From Acanthaster planci (taxonomy: Eukaryota; Echinodermata; Asteroidea; Valvatida; Acanthasteridae): a stretch of 34,453 bases of DNA. The notes beneath the pieces were generated by a model. That model searched no databases. It was not told the DNA's origin and saw nothing but the letters and a program-made list of their open reading frames with translations. Positions 21,201 through 30,263 of this stretch are shown in pieces. The translations under genes and the position numbers were made by a program. The DNA lies in NCBI RefSeq assembly GCF_001949145.1, contig NW_019091362.1, positions 6,488,932 through 6,523,384 of the forward strand. The letters run 5' to 3'. Each line of letters begins with the position of its first letter. Position 1 is the first letter of the stretch.

Positions 21201-23141
21201 ACCCAACACTGAATCATATTGCTGCAAAAAGATCTAGCGTACCCGCCAATGAGACTGTGTGTTTACATGATATACATTTTGCAAGACACAGCTATCCAAT
21301 CATAATATTCCTTCATGACATCATGCTTCTTCAGCGACCATCTCGCGTGTGGGTGGGTGGCTGCACCGCAGTGGGCGAGTGAACTTGGATTATCAATCCA
21401 TCGTGGTCATGCAGCTAGTGTCGAAAATCAAAAGTCAGATGGAAAATTACATAAAAATGTCTCACCATGACACACTTTGTGTTGGAAAGACTACTTACAT
21501 GGATGGGGGCTTCAGTTGATGAGCCTTCACAGTCTTGCAGGTACATCCAGGCCTACATGTGCATGCAGGTTAATTACTGTTGGATTCATTGTCATCCATG
21601 GCGATGGAAAGTCTTTTCAAAATGCCTGGATCGATTAGATGCTTTGACCTGAATTTGCTTTTTATCTCACTTGCACATTAAACATGTCGTATGACAGTGA
21701 AGTTTATGTTTCTAAACACATCACAATATATTTGATTAATCATAACCGAGAGTTCTTTTGGATATCATCAACATCAACCACTTTCACGTGAATGCATGTA
21801 CAGTACATTGTACATGGCATTGTACACAATTGGACCTATTCATGCGGTGCACCAAAGCCATTACACTGCGTTTCACCTACAATGAATTTTGGATGCAACA
21901 AACGTTTCTACTGGTCCCGGGGATTTTGTAATAATGAGAATCGACTGTATTACCCTACATTCGTCAAACAGTCATTAAATTAGCTCCGCCAACAATTTTG
22001 AAAATTACCTGCAAAAAGCAAAGTTGAAACTTTCTTGTGTGAGGCTTGTTGAGTGGGGCAATGATGAGCTTTAACCAGAAAGCAATTTTGAATAGTTCAT
22101 TTCCAATTTGTTCCGTACAATTTATTTCACCCAAAAGTGGTTACGTATTTATACATAAGTCATTTAAATTACATGTATGCCATAATTTGCTGTACAAAGT
22201 CACATATTTAAGCAGTGTGTGACTTTAGTGAAATGCGTCACAATTTGTTGCACGACTTTTGCAATAAAATTGTTCTTATTGAACTTACACCATTGCAAAA
22301 GTCCTGTGTAATCAGCTGCTGCTATTTGAACTGTGCAGACATGTACGTGCATGTTAAGATTGGCCAACCTTCAGCTTTGGGATACACGCAGGTGATAAAT
22401 GTTTCGTGTGCATTCGACTTCAAGATAACTGTACACAAATTTGCAGTGTGTCAATTATTGCGCATTCAGTGCAATCAGAGAGAAGAAAATAGATACGCCA
22501 TCAGCCTAAGTCAGAGCATTATCCCCAGCCCTTGAGTTTGTGAACAATTATATTGAAATAAGAGGATTGGGGACTTTTCAAGATTTAAAAAATGATGAAT
22601 AGAATTTTCATGCGTGTTCTACTTGACGCAGAAGATTTTTTGGACAATCTGGCACAGTGTACGTGCATGTTATTGTGGTTTAACATGTTTACAGCAGATT
22701 GCCTATTATCCAAAATTGACATTATTGACTCTGGAGTTGAGCATGCCCAGTTGGAATACCAACATTGCTTATTTTTAAGGACTTATTTTTCAAGCGAAGG
22801 TTGGCGATTTAGAATTTTTTGGCACCCACAATTGACATGAGAAATTGTGATGTTACATCTGCCATTTGTGTTAACACTTTACATGAGATGCATGCTATTT
22901 TTGCACCAACAGACTTTTTTACGGTTCGTTTTTCTTTTTGTTTTCCAATCTGCAGAAAGTTACACTGGTCGTCACTGTGGTGGACTACGATCGCATGGGA
23001 AGCAGCGAGCCAATTGGTAAAGTGGTCCTTGGGTGTAATGCTACAGGTGCTGGGCTGCGCCACTGGAGTGACATGCTAGCGTCCCCACGACGACCCATCG
23101 CGCAGTGGCACACACTGCAGGACATGGATGAAGGAAAGTAA
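71..23141 (+). CDS. Syt1: Synaptotagmin-1, whole coding region (8 exons, 427 aa)
   Basis: Calcium sensor of synaptic vesicle fusion; it sits in the vesicle membrane and binds phospholipid, SNAREs and AP-2. Joining 71-263, 2175-2356, 15926-16051, 16907-17074, 18229-18402, 19569-19689, 20101-20234 and 22956-23141 gives one open frame of 427 residues, against 422 in human SYT1. Domains: luminal tail 1-65, membrane segment about 66-90, Cys/Lys juxtamembrane 83-100, linker to about 150, C2A about 152-275, C2B about 287-420. C2A calcium ligands are D182, D188, D240, D242, S245, D248; C2B has D316, D322, D376, D378 and E384. The C2B Lys run is K337-K340; the RR pair is 411-412 and the WHxL motif 417-420. 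No luminal N-x-S/T site is visible, unlike vertebrate SYT1. The family is certain from the sequence. Assignment to paralogue 1 (rather than 2) follows from the 'KLPxPxWA' plus Cys/Lys region and the C2 sequences; invertebrates usually have one 1/2-type gene. Confidence 0.96.
264..2174 (+). other. Syt1 intron 1 (1911 bp)
   Basis: Runs from GTGAGT to CTCACTCAG. Most of it is the pogo/Tigger-like element 368-1657. The rest is AT-rich sequence with a dense patch of ACATGT palindromes around 1765-1880. No coding potential was recognised. Confidence 0.9.
368..1657. mobile_element. Non-autonomous pogo/Tigger-like DNA transposon
   Basis: Both ends carry inverted copies of CAGTCGACTCTC followed by a related TAATAC-AG block (left end from 368, right end to 1657). 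TA lies immediately outside each end (366-367 and 1658-1659), the expected target-site duplication. The ends resemble those of pogo/Tigger elements of the Tc1/mariner superfamily. The 1290-bp interior shows no transposase; its longest frame (448-789) resembles no DDE protein I recognise. Related CTCGTAATAC-like and AGTCCCGA blocks occur inside both ends. The element sits wholly in Syt1 intron 1. The TIR and TSD are seen directly; the family name is inferred from them. Confidence 0.75.
2175..2356 (+). CDS. Syt1: Syt1 coding exon 2: membrane segment and Cys/Lys region
   Basis: Starts after CTCACTCAG and completes codon 65, then encodes residues 66-125. Residues 66-90 form the single membrane segment. 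Cysteines at 83, 84, 85, 87, 89, 92, 93 and 94 form the cluster that in synaptotagmin-1 is palmitoylated. They run into six lysines (95-100), the membrane-proximal basic patch. The exon ends YKEK at 2356 before an unusual donor, GTCTGT. This end was chosen because AAG|GTC joins in phase to exon 3 and restores the family sequence KEKVQPD. Reading on instead hits a stop at 2390-2392. Confidence 0.93.
4157..4581. mobile_element. Tc1/mariner-like MITE (425 bp)
   Basis: The left end CAGTCATTTGCAAAAGTT (from 4157) is matched in inverted orientation at the right end (4554-4581). Both continue into an A-GACCACC block, giving TIRs of about 28 bp with a few mismatches. TA follows the right end (4582-4583); the left flank is TT, so the TA duplication is not intact. 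The interior is AT-rich and non-coding. The CAG-start, length and TA flank suggest a Tc1/mariner derivative; this class assignment is inference. Confidence 0.65.
6918..6951. repeat. Short TTTAACTGA tandem repeat
   Basis: Within this short stretch TTTAACTGA occurs in consecutive copies followed by a truncated TTTAAC. It is a simple 9-10 bp tandem repeat in intron 2 with no apparent function. Confidence 0.5.
7749..7994. mobile_element. MITE, 240-bp family, copy 1
   Basis: Begins GGGTAATTCCAGAAATCA and ends with the inverted form of the same sequence, 23 of 25 terminal bases pairing (7749-7773 against 7970-7994). It aligns over its whole length with 15490-15727 in the same orientation, including shared blocks such as AGAGTGATGAATTAATGCA and TTACCTGCCAAA. 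No coding potential. Target-site duplication is not clear. It is a non-autonomous DNA element by structure; the autonomous partner is unknown. Confidence 0.78.
14042..14206. repeat. Dense ACATGT palindrome cluster
   Basis: Seven ACATGT hexamers occur in about 165 bp, several inside GTACATGTAC and one as an overlapping run GTACATGTACATGTACATG. Chance would give one per about 4 kb in equal-base sequence. This is the densest example of a motif spread through the whole window. It is not a regular satellite: spacing is irregular. Confidence 0.8.
14754..14975. mobile_element. Possible hAT-like MITE (decayed)
   Basis: The right end, read inverted, is CAGGGGCGGATTCAGGAG, typical of hAT-type termini. 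The left end CAGGCGTAGATCCGGGGG is an imperfect match. The 222-bp interior is non-coding with G-runs. No identical 8-bp duplication flanks it, so either the ends have mutated or the assignment is wrong. Confidence 0.38.
15490..15727. mobile_element. MITE, 240-bp family, copy 2
   Basis: Second copy of the element at 7749-7994, about 7.5 kb away and in the same orientation. Its ends pair perfectly over GGGTAATTCCAGAAA. AT lies on both sides (15488-15489 and 15728-15729), consistent with an AT target-site duplication as in ISL2EU-type elements, although AT is its own complement and could be part of the TIR. Non-coding. It ends about 200 bp before Syt1 exon 3. Confidence 0.78.
15926..16051 (+). 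CDS. Syt1: Syt1 coding exon 3: acidic linker and start of C2A
   Basis: Encodes residues 126-167 in phase 0 on both sides. The first half is the acidic linker (many D and E, residues 129-149). [14 protein letters not shown] then begins C2A, its first strand. The donor is GTGAGG. The acceptor used, ACAATAAG, lacks an immediate pyrimidine tract; a better-looking TTTTTTCATTAGCAG lies 31 nt upstream, but using it would shift the frame and bring in an immediate TGA. Confidence 0.94.
16052..16906 (+). other. Syt1 intron 3 (855 bp)
   Basis: GTGAGG to CTCTGAAG. AT-rich with a T-run near 16510; no repeat family or coding potential recognised. Confidence 0.9.
16907..17074 (+). CDS. Syt1: Syt1 coding exon 4: C2A calcium loop 1
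   Basis: Encodes residues 168-223 in phase 0. Contains [18 protein letters not shown], with calcium ligands D182 and D188 in loop 1. The basic strand [17 protein letters not shown] (198-214) follows, with NETFTFK at the exon end. The donor is GTTTGC. Residue for residue it matches the conserved core of synaptotagmin-1 C2A. Confidence 0.96.
17075..18228 (+). other. Syt1 intron 4 (1154 bp)
   Basis: GTTTGC to CTTGCAG. It contains a long minus-strand open frame (17313-17837, 174 codons) without recognisable domains, and several TACGATTT/TACGTACGTA-like words around 17360-17560. It may include an old repeat. No conserved exon was seen. Confidence 0.9.
18229..18402 (+). CDS. Syt1: Syt1 coding exon 5: C2A calcium loop 3 and C2A-C2B linker
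   Basis: Encodes residues 224-281 in phase 0 after a good acceptor (TTTTTTCTTAACTTGCAG). [10 protein letters not shown] supplies D240, D242, S245 and D248, with R243 at the position of rat R233, which tunes calcium affinity. EEWRDLQ closes C2A. The short linker SAEVPGGE reaches the next exon. The donor GTGGGG is weak at its last positions. Confidence 0.96.
18403..19568 (+). other. Syt1 intron 5 (1166 bp)
   Basis: GTGGGG to CCCCCTGCAG. No repeat family or coding potential recognised beyond short chance frames. Confidence 0.9.
19569..19689 (+). CDS. Syt1: Syt1 coding exon 6: C2B start and calcium loop 1
   Basis: Encodes residues 282-321 and the first base of codon 322. [18 protein letters not shown] is the conserved opening of C2[13 protein letters not shown] holds D316, the first C2B ligand; D322 is completed across the splice. 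The donor GTGGGT follows CTCTCAG (phase 1). The exon starts with G then GTAAGT, so a consensus donor overlaps its first bases. Confidence 0.96.
19690..20100 (+). other. Syt1 intron 6 (411 bp)
   Basis: GTGGGT to CTCTCCTGTCAG. The shortest intron; no second copy of a C2B exon was found in it. Confidence 0.92.
20101..20234 (+). CDS. Syt1: Syt1 coding exon 7: C2B polybasic strand
   Basis: Completes D322 and encodes residues 323-366. [15 protein letters not shown] leads into K337-K340, the polybasic patch that binds PIP2, AP-2 and SNAREs. [20 protein letters not shown] ends the exon before a consensus donor GTACGT. In some invertebrates this C2B exon exists as alternative copies; only one is seen here. 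Confidence 0.96.
20235..22955 (+). other. Syt1 intron 7 (2721 bp)
   Basis: GTACGT to TCTGCAG. More than half is the Tigger-like element 20459-21947. The remainder (21948-22955) is AT-rich without recognised coding sequence. Confidence 0.9.
20459..21947. mobile_element. Second pogo/Tigger-like element, non-autonomous
   Basis: The left end CAGTCGACTGTCATTATAAA and the right end, inverted CAGTCGATTCTCATTATTAC, are similar TIRs, and both share CAGTCGA with the element at 368-1657. TA follows the right end (21948-21949); the left flank is TG, so the duplication is mutated. The ATTATAACGA-like subterminal words are typical of Tigger ends. The 1.5-kb interior has only short frames (for example 20683-20898 and 20938-21159) with no transposase motif I can identify. 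Confidence 0.68.
22956..23141 (+). CDS. Syt1: Syt1 coding exon 8: C2B calcium loop 3 and C-terminus
   Basis: Encodes residues 367-427 and TAA (23139-23141) after a strong acceptor (TTTTCCAATCTGCAG). [14 protein letters not shown] gives D376, D378 and E384; E instead of vertebrate D at the last position is usual for invertebrate synaptotagmin-1. LRHWSDML, R411-R412 and WHTL (417-420) are the C-terminal C2B signatures. The tail after WHTL is only seven residues, shorter than in vertebrates or Drosophila. Confidence 0.96.
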   Translation, partial: KVTLVVTVVDYDRMGSSEPIGKVVLGCNATGAGLRHWSDMLASPRRPIAQWHTLQDMDEGK

Positions 23142-23206
23142 AACAAAAACCACGAGCCCAACTGTAATCAAACACTAAAGTATTACAAGGAAGCCATTAC
23201 AGATAG

Positions 23207-23278
23207 CTAGCACTGAAACATTAGCTTGCTACATCTAGCTGCATGATTGTCGAGTGTTTCATCCGGTTTCAGTGCTAG
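23207..23278 (+). promoter_or_regulatory. Perfect 13-bp stem-loop in proximal 3' UTR
   Basis: CTAGCACTGAAAC at 23207-23219 is exactly complementary to GTTTCAGTGCTAG at 23266-23278, with a 46-nt loop. It begins 65 nt after the Syt1 stop codon, so it would be transcribed. It could be an RNA regulatory fold or the remains of a small inverted-repeat element. Confidence 0.5.
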
Positions 23279-24641
23279 GTAGGATCTGTGGAATTGTCTT
23301 GGTTGTTTGAATATCCAAAAAAATTGTTCATTGATTCAGTCACCGGAAACAGAGTTGATAAAAAAACTCACTTCAGGAAAAGAATTGAATGTCTGAAACT
23401 CAACCTGTTCTACTGAGGGGTACTGGAGAATTGTGGGTACCACGTCAAACTGCACAGTGTCCGATGTATCATCGACATGTTGGGCTTGGTCAGCTACCCT
23501 TTTGCAGTGAGAGTTGTGGCATTGCGCTACATCTTTGTCTTGCATGCATTCCATTGTACCATTGTTGTGACCAGTGTCACAACCCACGGTAGTGCAGTGC
23601 TCGCTCGGAGAAGGGGCCACAGATTACAGAATCCATCTTGCTTCGTTCCCAAAACCAATCTCTGATTGTGGGCCTGGAACATTGGATTACTGTGATTTTT
23701 GGCTTTCTTGCATCTTATTTGATGTTCCGTGGCATTATTAGACTGATTACTGTGCTTACAGCTTCAAAGTCAGCTAGTGAAAAAACAGTTGAAGCCTGAG
23801 ACGGAGCAGAAGTTGAGTATTGGAAAATGGCCTAAAAATCACTTGCTTCCACCGTCAGCTGTTTGCCCCAGCTAGTGAGGCAGTGGACTGTACTGCCGGG
23901 GGGGGTACGTTCACCAATCTACTCTTTCCAGACTTAAGCAACATGCATGAACTTCACATCGGGTTACTCTTGCTGTACAAAAAATGCTCCGTGCACACTG
24001 AACTCATACTTCATGCAATCTCAGACAATTCCTCAAATTTATGTTTCCTTGGCAACATCGTATTCCAAAGTAATAATAAAATAATCTCACCACATCTGTA
24101 CAAAAAAGTGATAACTATACTGAGGTACCGAGTACCCTTTGTGTTCAGCCTTTGTGGCAGTATTCCTGAAAAGTTGAGATACATCTGTTGTAGACCGTAC
24201 CAAAAAAATCCTGCATGGTGTATAAGATCCTTGCTGGTTAGTAGACTAGATGTGTCTGGTGTTCGTAGATGATACAAGATCTAGTTATTTCCATTCAATG
24301 TTTGCATGGCATTCCAATCCAAGTAGGATCTTTCCATGATTCCCTGAAAGACACATTCCTCACCATCATCTAATGACGGGCTACTTTCACTTTCCAGCGG
24401 ATGAAAGGGTGAACCTGCACACACGCACACACACATGTTGGTATAAGCTGCCTTGTGTGGACATTCTTTTGCTTTCATGTAGTTAGAAAAACTTGGTGAA
24501 AATACTGGTTTTTCTTGAACTGCGAACACCCTTTCGAGCTGGATTTCTGATGACGATTTCCTTGACTGTTCCTCTTCATTTTGTGACAGATATCCCTTAT
24601 TCTAAAATGCCACTAAACTTTTTTTCCCCAGAAAGGGGGGT

Positions 24642-24677
24642 AACCCTGTGTGGACCCCGCTTAGTCCACACAAGGTT
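24642..24677. repeat. Short hairpin with GTGTGGAC arms
   Basis: AACCCTGTGTGGAC (24642-24655) pairs with GTCCACACAAGGTT (24664-24677) with one mismatch around an 8-nt loop. Further TGTGGAC and TCCACAC words lie at about 24455 and 24690-24715, so this may be part of a decayed inverted-repeat element. Confidence 0.5.
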
Positions 24678-26475
24678 CACATTACCCACATTATGTGGAC
24701 TTCTTTTATCCACACTAGGTATGTAAGGTTTGTACACCGGGGCACCCCATACATGTACTCACTGTGTACCAATGCAATTGTAACTGTTTAGATTCAGCAT
24801 ATCTTGTACTTAAAGGTAAGATTCGCCACTGTAAAACCCACGTACATGTACACTTCAGATGACTTTATGTAGATATGCTTGCTGATCAGTTAGTGTGCTG
24901 TTGAATATTGTTAACGTCAGATTACATTATATTTTTGTGTACATGCGCATTTATGTTTTTAGTTGTATATTCAAGGCTGTGCTCAGAATCAGAAATCTCG
25001 GTTAGGGCTGGAAATAGCATGAGTGATTAGTGGCTATGGCTTCTGTGCCACAGACATGTGTGCTACTGCCAGCCACAGCCAGTTGATTCGGACACAGTCA
25101 TAGGCTGCTTTAGCTTTTTCAGTGAGGCAGGAGACTGCAATATTCAGCTCATCAGGGTAGATTACGTGATCAAGTTACATGTACAACCTCCATGTAGTTC
25201 AACAGGACTGGATTACAATTAATCCCAAACAAAAATTACTGATAGAATTTACCAAAGACTGGTGAAGATGTAATCCATTGTACTAACAGGATAATGATGG
25301 GGATATGTTACTGTACTATTCAGTTCAAGGCCTAAAGGCATGTCATGGAGTATTTTAATTTGAAGATGTACTTTGCATTGGGGAGATGTTAATTTTAATT
25401 ACAGGATTTGCAACCCAATGTGTATATCTATAAACATTGTATATAGTACTGAGTATACACTGTTATATATGTCGGGTAAGGGCATAACCTGTAATTAAAA
25501 TTATTTCAATTTGCAAAGCAAACTTAAAATTGTGGATTCTTAGCTCAATGGGTCATAATTTTAACATGGATAGAGGGAGTTACAGTGTATTAACGTGAGC
25601 AATAACAGCAGTTCATGAAGTCGAGGTGAGACTAGTCCATGACTCTGTCAGGTAGCTTCCTGAAAAACTCTAAGCATGTGCACACGTTCAAGTACATGTA
25701 CTTTGCAAGTGAAATGCTTGCAATCATTGAATATACATGTACCATGGGACATATGTGTACCATAGAGCTAACAACCAGGTGTTTCTATTCCTGGAACATC
25801 CGTTATCAGTGCGGGGAGAGGTACTAGCATTGTCACCACCCAGTACTATCAAGCTTGCCATGATTATGCTTGAAAGTTTCTATGGACCCTTGTCAAGTTA
25901 TAGAGGCAGAAACATCTCACTTGCTGGCAAGCTAACAGGTGAGCAGAAAGCAGTCTTGAGTCAAGACTAAGGCAGCAAGGCTGCTTGTGGGTGGAGAGGA
26001 CACAAGTTGCTAGACTTTGACAGAAACTAAAAGCCACTCTGGGTATGTTTTTGTCTCTTCACACCTGCCTGGCAACGAAGGACGTTCGTTCCCACACTGC
26101 AGTTTTTGTTATCATATTTACAAGTTTCGGTAACCAGTACTAAAACAACTAGAATGAAATAACACAATGTTAAAATGAAGGTTATTTTTTGTGGGGAGAA
26201 CAATTCCTAGTACATGTATTTAAAGACTGACATGAAATAATGATGTAGTTTCAAGAAGAATCAGTATGTGTGTATATGTAGCCTCTTTGTTGTGTTTGTG
26301 TTATAGTAGGAACCCAAACTTGTGCAATGTTGAATTCACTAGTTACTAGTACATGTAGTGAACTGAATAATTATTCAATTGCCGTAATGCTGCTTTTGTC
26401 AGTGTATTCAACCAAACGGAATGAAAATCAAACCGAGTACAAAGCCCAGTACCAAGAGACTGGTTCATATTTTAA

Positions 26476-26525
26476 TGTAGAGATTCATTGACTGTAGAGA
26501 TTCATGATTTAATGTAGAGATTCAT
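26476..26525. repeat. Triple TGTAGAGATTCAT repeat
   Basis: The 13-mer TGTAGAGATTCAT occurs exactly at 26476-26488, 26493-26505 and 26513-26525, spacing 17 and 20 bp. A small local duplication in the presumed 3' UTR. Confidence 0.75.
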
Positions 26526-28662
26526 GTGGAATGAGATGACCAATGTACTTCCCAAGCATAATGCCCAAACAGGACAGACCTGTACCACGACATCATGCTT
26601 TGTTTAGGTACATGTATGCGCTTCCCTATGATGGCGACAGGGTAGGATCCATCAAGCCTCCATAGGAATGCTCACATGTAAACAAAGCGTGACGTCGTGT
26701 TTGAGGTCTGTTGTTAACAGTTTTAATTGTAACTGCTAACAAGTCCCTACCTCAACAGGAGGGTGAAACTTTCTAACAGAATGTTAAAAAAAAGAGTAAC
26801 AGTCCATTTTTTCCCTGTAGGACAAATACATACTACCATTAAATAAATATATTTTTGCCTACATTTGAGCGGAGGGCGTTTGGCAGAAGGTACCTGAAAC
26901 TGGAAGATTTGGGACAGCTAGTTGAAGGATATGACAGGGTGCTAGGGGATTGCATGGATTCCTACTTCAGGCCATATGTCTCCGGTTGGGGAGGAGATGC
27001 TCTTGTTTTTTGCTTGTTTTACTTACTTTATGAAATGGGCAACAGTTCAGGTAGCTGAACATTCTCTGCTTAGGTGTTCTCTAAAGAGAGGAAGCGTGGA
27101 CTGGTTGTACGGTGTACAGCCTTTCAACAGCATTTATTGTGATTTCTACAGTAGGACCATGATGTACTCATTCATAGCTTGTGTGTATTATTTATTGCAC
27201 TGTGTCACTGGCAGCAGGCTACATGCTACAAAGATACATGCACATATCAAATACAGTTGACTTAGATCAAGTTCTTTCAGATGTTTTTAACCGTTTTTAT
27301 CATTAATGGCACCAAATTGCACTAGCAACAAAAGGCAGTGAAATGTCCAAGTTTAACTTATTAACATTGCCAATTTATTTATTACCACTGTATGGAATAT
27401 TTAGTGGCCTGTACATAATTGTTACATGTGAATACTATAAGAGTTGTGACTATATAACTTAGAAGTACTACGTACTGCAGATATGGAAGCTTTTAAGGGA
27501 TGTGTTCTTCAAAGCATGTTTGTACCGTGGCTGACTGCAGTCTTTGAAACCAACATAGTTTCACAAGGTTGAAACATTTTCTGTGGAATCTATTCTACTG
27601 ATTTTCCCAAAGTCATCACATATACGTATCTTTGATCGTTTCAAACATGCTGGCATAAAAAGATGTTTCATTGCTGAGCCTTGCCGTGTTGGATTTGAAA
27701 AACATTGATTTTTATTCCATAAAGTGGTGATTTCCACGTCCAAGTCGTAAAGTTGATTTTTCATGCATTACAAGGAGGACTGATATCCGCCGTGGGATGA
27801 GTCTGGTACCCCGTGGTTTACCATGGGATTTGTGACTTATCTTTGTCACTGTGAAGCATGCATCTGCAGTGTTTTTGTATTCTGCATGTCAGCCCCATGG
27901 TGAAATAGTGTTTTCTTGCTGTGACATTGCTTGATGTTAAAAAGTTATTGTTATATTAGTGATACATGTATTAACTACATCCAGTATGAATGTGTATGGT
28001 CAAATTGCTTTTGTCATTTCAAACGGCACCCAAGGCCAAGTTTGATCAGTGGCAATTTGGCAGCTCACTGATAGATTTATGCCTTCATATCTGGAACATA
28101 TCTCATGCATAGGTTATCAGGCAAAACCAGCAGAGTTTGACATATAGCCACTGGTCAAAGTTACGCAAGTTTCAGAAATTTTAGTCCAGTACATCACTTG
28201 AAGTGTATTCTTCTTTTACTGTATTCTTGTTTTTACAACCCATTCCTTGTGGAATATTTTAAAAGGTGAAAAGAATGAACAGTTACCGAGCGAAAGTGAC
28301 AGAGATTGAATTACATGTATTCAGAAATTCAGTACTTTAATCTCGCTCAAGATTGAACTCTGGGGTATTCACACTTGCAGTTAGACAGTTGGGAATTAGC
28401 TATCACTTTTTCTTTTTTTAGGAGAGAGGTTGAATCTTTTAGGACTTGAAATTCACCCATTTATAGTCCTGTTCCTTACACGGCATTTTCCAGTTGTCCT
28501 GTCCATTTAAGTCAGCATTTAAATAAGTATGGTAGCTCTGACGTAAAATAAGAAACCAATGACTATGAAATAACGGTACTTCCTCCCAAATTGTCTATAC
28601 TTTGTGATCAGTTAATTGCATGTTGTTCCCAGTAGGTGTAAATTGTATGTATATAGCTGGTA

Positions 28663-28668
28663 ATAAAA
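28663..28668 (+). terminator. Syt1: Candidate distal poly(A) signal of Syt1
   Basis: AATAAA, followed within about 30 nt by a T/G-rich stretch (GGATTTTGT). A TGTATATA Pumilio-type word lies just upstream (28648-28655). It is the last + strand AATAAA noticed before the antisense LINE remnant. Alternatives are 24075 and 26842. Confidence 0.35.
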
Positions 28669-28690
28669 TACATACGAAATTAAAAGAATA

Positions 28691-29704
28691 TGGATTTTGT
28701 CACGTCCAGTTGTTACAGACTCATATAAGCCAAGTGATCCATTTGTTTAGTCGTTAACCCTGGATATTATTTTATATCCAAACGTACAAATACTACAATG
28801 TAGGTATTATGGTCCCGAGTGTTAATCTGAAAGAAGTTCACCTGAAAATTTGGGACAATAGCACTGAACCCATAAACTGTCGTCCAAGACGTGCATGGTT
28901 TGGGAATCATTAGATGTTGAATATACATGCAAAATCATAACGCTTGTCCCACGCTGCTGCCTAGATGGGATGGACAGAGCTACTTGAAGACCTCACAAGT
29001 TATTGCTACAAACGTATTGCCAACGACACAAGCGCTGTGTAGATCTTTGGTATTGCCCACTGTCCTCACGAATGACTGACGTTTCCAATCTAAATCCCTT
29101 TCCATAAGCGCATTCATCAGGCAGCCGACCAAGGCATCATACATTTTTATTATTAATAGTTTGTGCTGACATGCATTTTTTTTAACGAATGAAAATGCTT
29201 TTTTTTTTCGTTTGAATTCTTAAAAAAAATTTCAATTGTGTGTTTGTTCTAACCATTCTATTGGTTTCAAGACACGGATCGATCAGTGCGGGAAACACAC
29301 CTGAAATATTTCAAAATGATGGATGGACTGAGGAAGGAAAACCTGCGCTATTGTTTGCACATGGCCAGAAATGTTTCAACTTGAGATAGTACTTGTATTG
29401 TGTTGTTATGAGAGATACGTGCGGTAGTAGATCTGGTCTGGACGGTCGTGGCATGCGTCATCAGAAAAGTCAGATGAAATATTTCCACAATAATTCCATA
29501 ACAAAATGGTGTATTTGGATTTACAGGTGCATAAATTGTAGGGTTCGGGAATGTTTGCAATACAACCCATGCGGTCGTATTATAAGTATTATTGCAATGG
29601 CTGTGCCAATCAGCCAGCACAACTTCACAACTTCCCATCCCGTACGTAGTCTCCAGACAGACGTCCTCCTAATGGAGGGACTTCTCGAGTCCCGTTACTA
29701 CTCT
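28691..29704. other. Intergenic stretch without recognised features
   Basis: AT-rich with T-runs near 29175-29235. The open frames at 29348-29638 (-) and 29393-29710 (+) overlap each other on opposite strands and show no known domain. Part of it may be the LINE 3' UTR. Confidence 0.5.
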
Positions 29705-30263
29705 CTATAGGCCTATCCAGTGCTGGACACAAAGTTTAGTCTTGTCGTTCAGGGTGGTCCGGTCTGAAGGAATACAAGATGGGGGGGGGGGAGCAGGTAG
29801 CATACCAGCAGGTGGTTCATCGTCTGCTGTCCGCTGCAGTCGTATTTACATGTAGTTCCTTCTTGAGGCCCCATCTGTCCATAAGGATCTGGCAGCTATT
29901 AGTTGTGTTGCGAAGGTGGTTGAAGCAAGCCCAGAAGGCCATGCCTCGCTTGAGCCAGATTTAAGACACTCCTTCGGAGTGATAGGTTGACCAGAGGTCC
30001 ATCTGTTGGGAGTGAGGACTGTTGTTGAGGGCCTGAGCTGAGTGGAGGAAGCATTTGAGTCTTCTGGGAGGTGGTTCCCTCTCGAAGAGAAGATGGAGTG
30101 GGTCACTCTCTTCACTTTGTTTAGCTTCTCCTTTTGAGACAGGACCTACCTGCGTATTTGTGGAGGCGCAATGCCACACAGCAAGTAAAGGTCATCCGCT
30201 CTAGTTGGTTTGAGTCAACATGTGATGGCTCTGTAAGCAGCATTTAGAGCAGTGTCTACCTTG

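Larger units (their letters stand above)
23142..28690 (+). other. Syt1: Probable long Syt1 3' UTR and downstream sequence
   Basis: No further coding exon is visible after the stop. The stretch is AT-rich and keeps + strand AATAAA words at 24075, 26842 and 28663, any of which could end the transcript. It holds a 13-bp stem-loop (23207-23278), an imperfect hairpin (24642-24677), a small CA repeat (24418-24436) and a triple TGTAGAGATTCAT repeat. Open frames here (for example 23820-24272) lack recognisable domains. The UTR extent is inferred; only RNA evidence can fix it. Confidence 0.45.

Noticed and set aside
20235-22955. Possible alternative (duplicated) C2B exon as known for some invertebrate Syt1 genes
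   Set aside because: I looked for a second DPYVKI...KKKKT...TLNPYYNE-like segment in introns 6 and 7 and found none in any frame.
23820-24272. 150-codon + frame downstream of Syt1 as a separate gene
   Set aside because: No domain, no splice or promoter signals, and it lies in the likely 3' UTR; length is compatible with chance given many frames examined.
24418-24436. CA/CGCA microsatellite
   Set aside because: Only about nine dinucleotides with an interruption; too ordinary to count as a finding.
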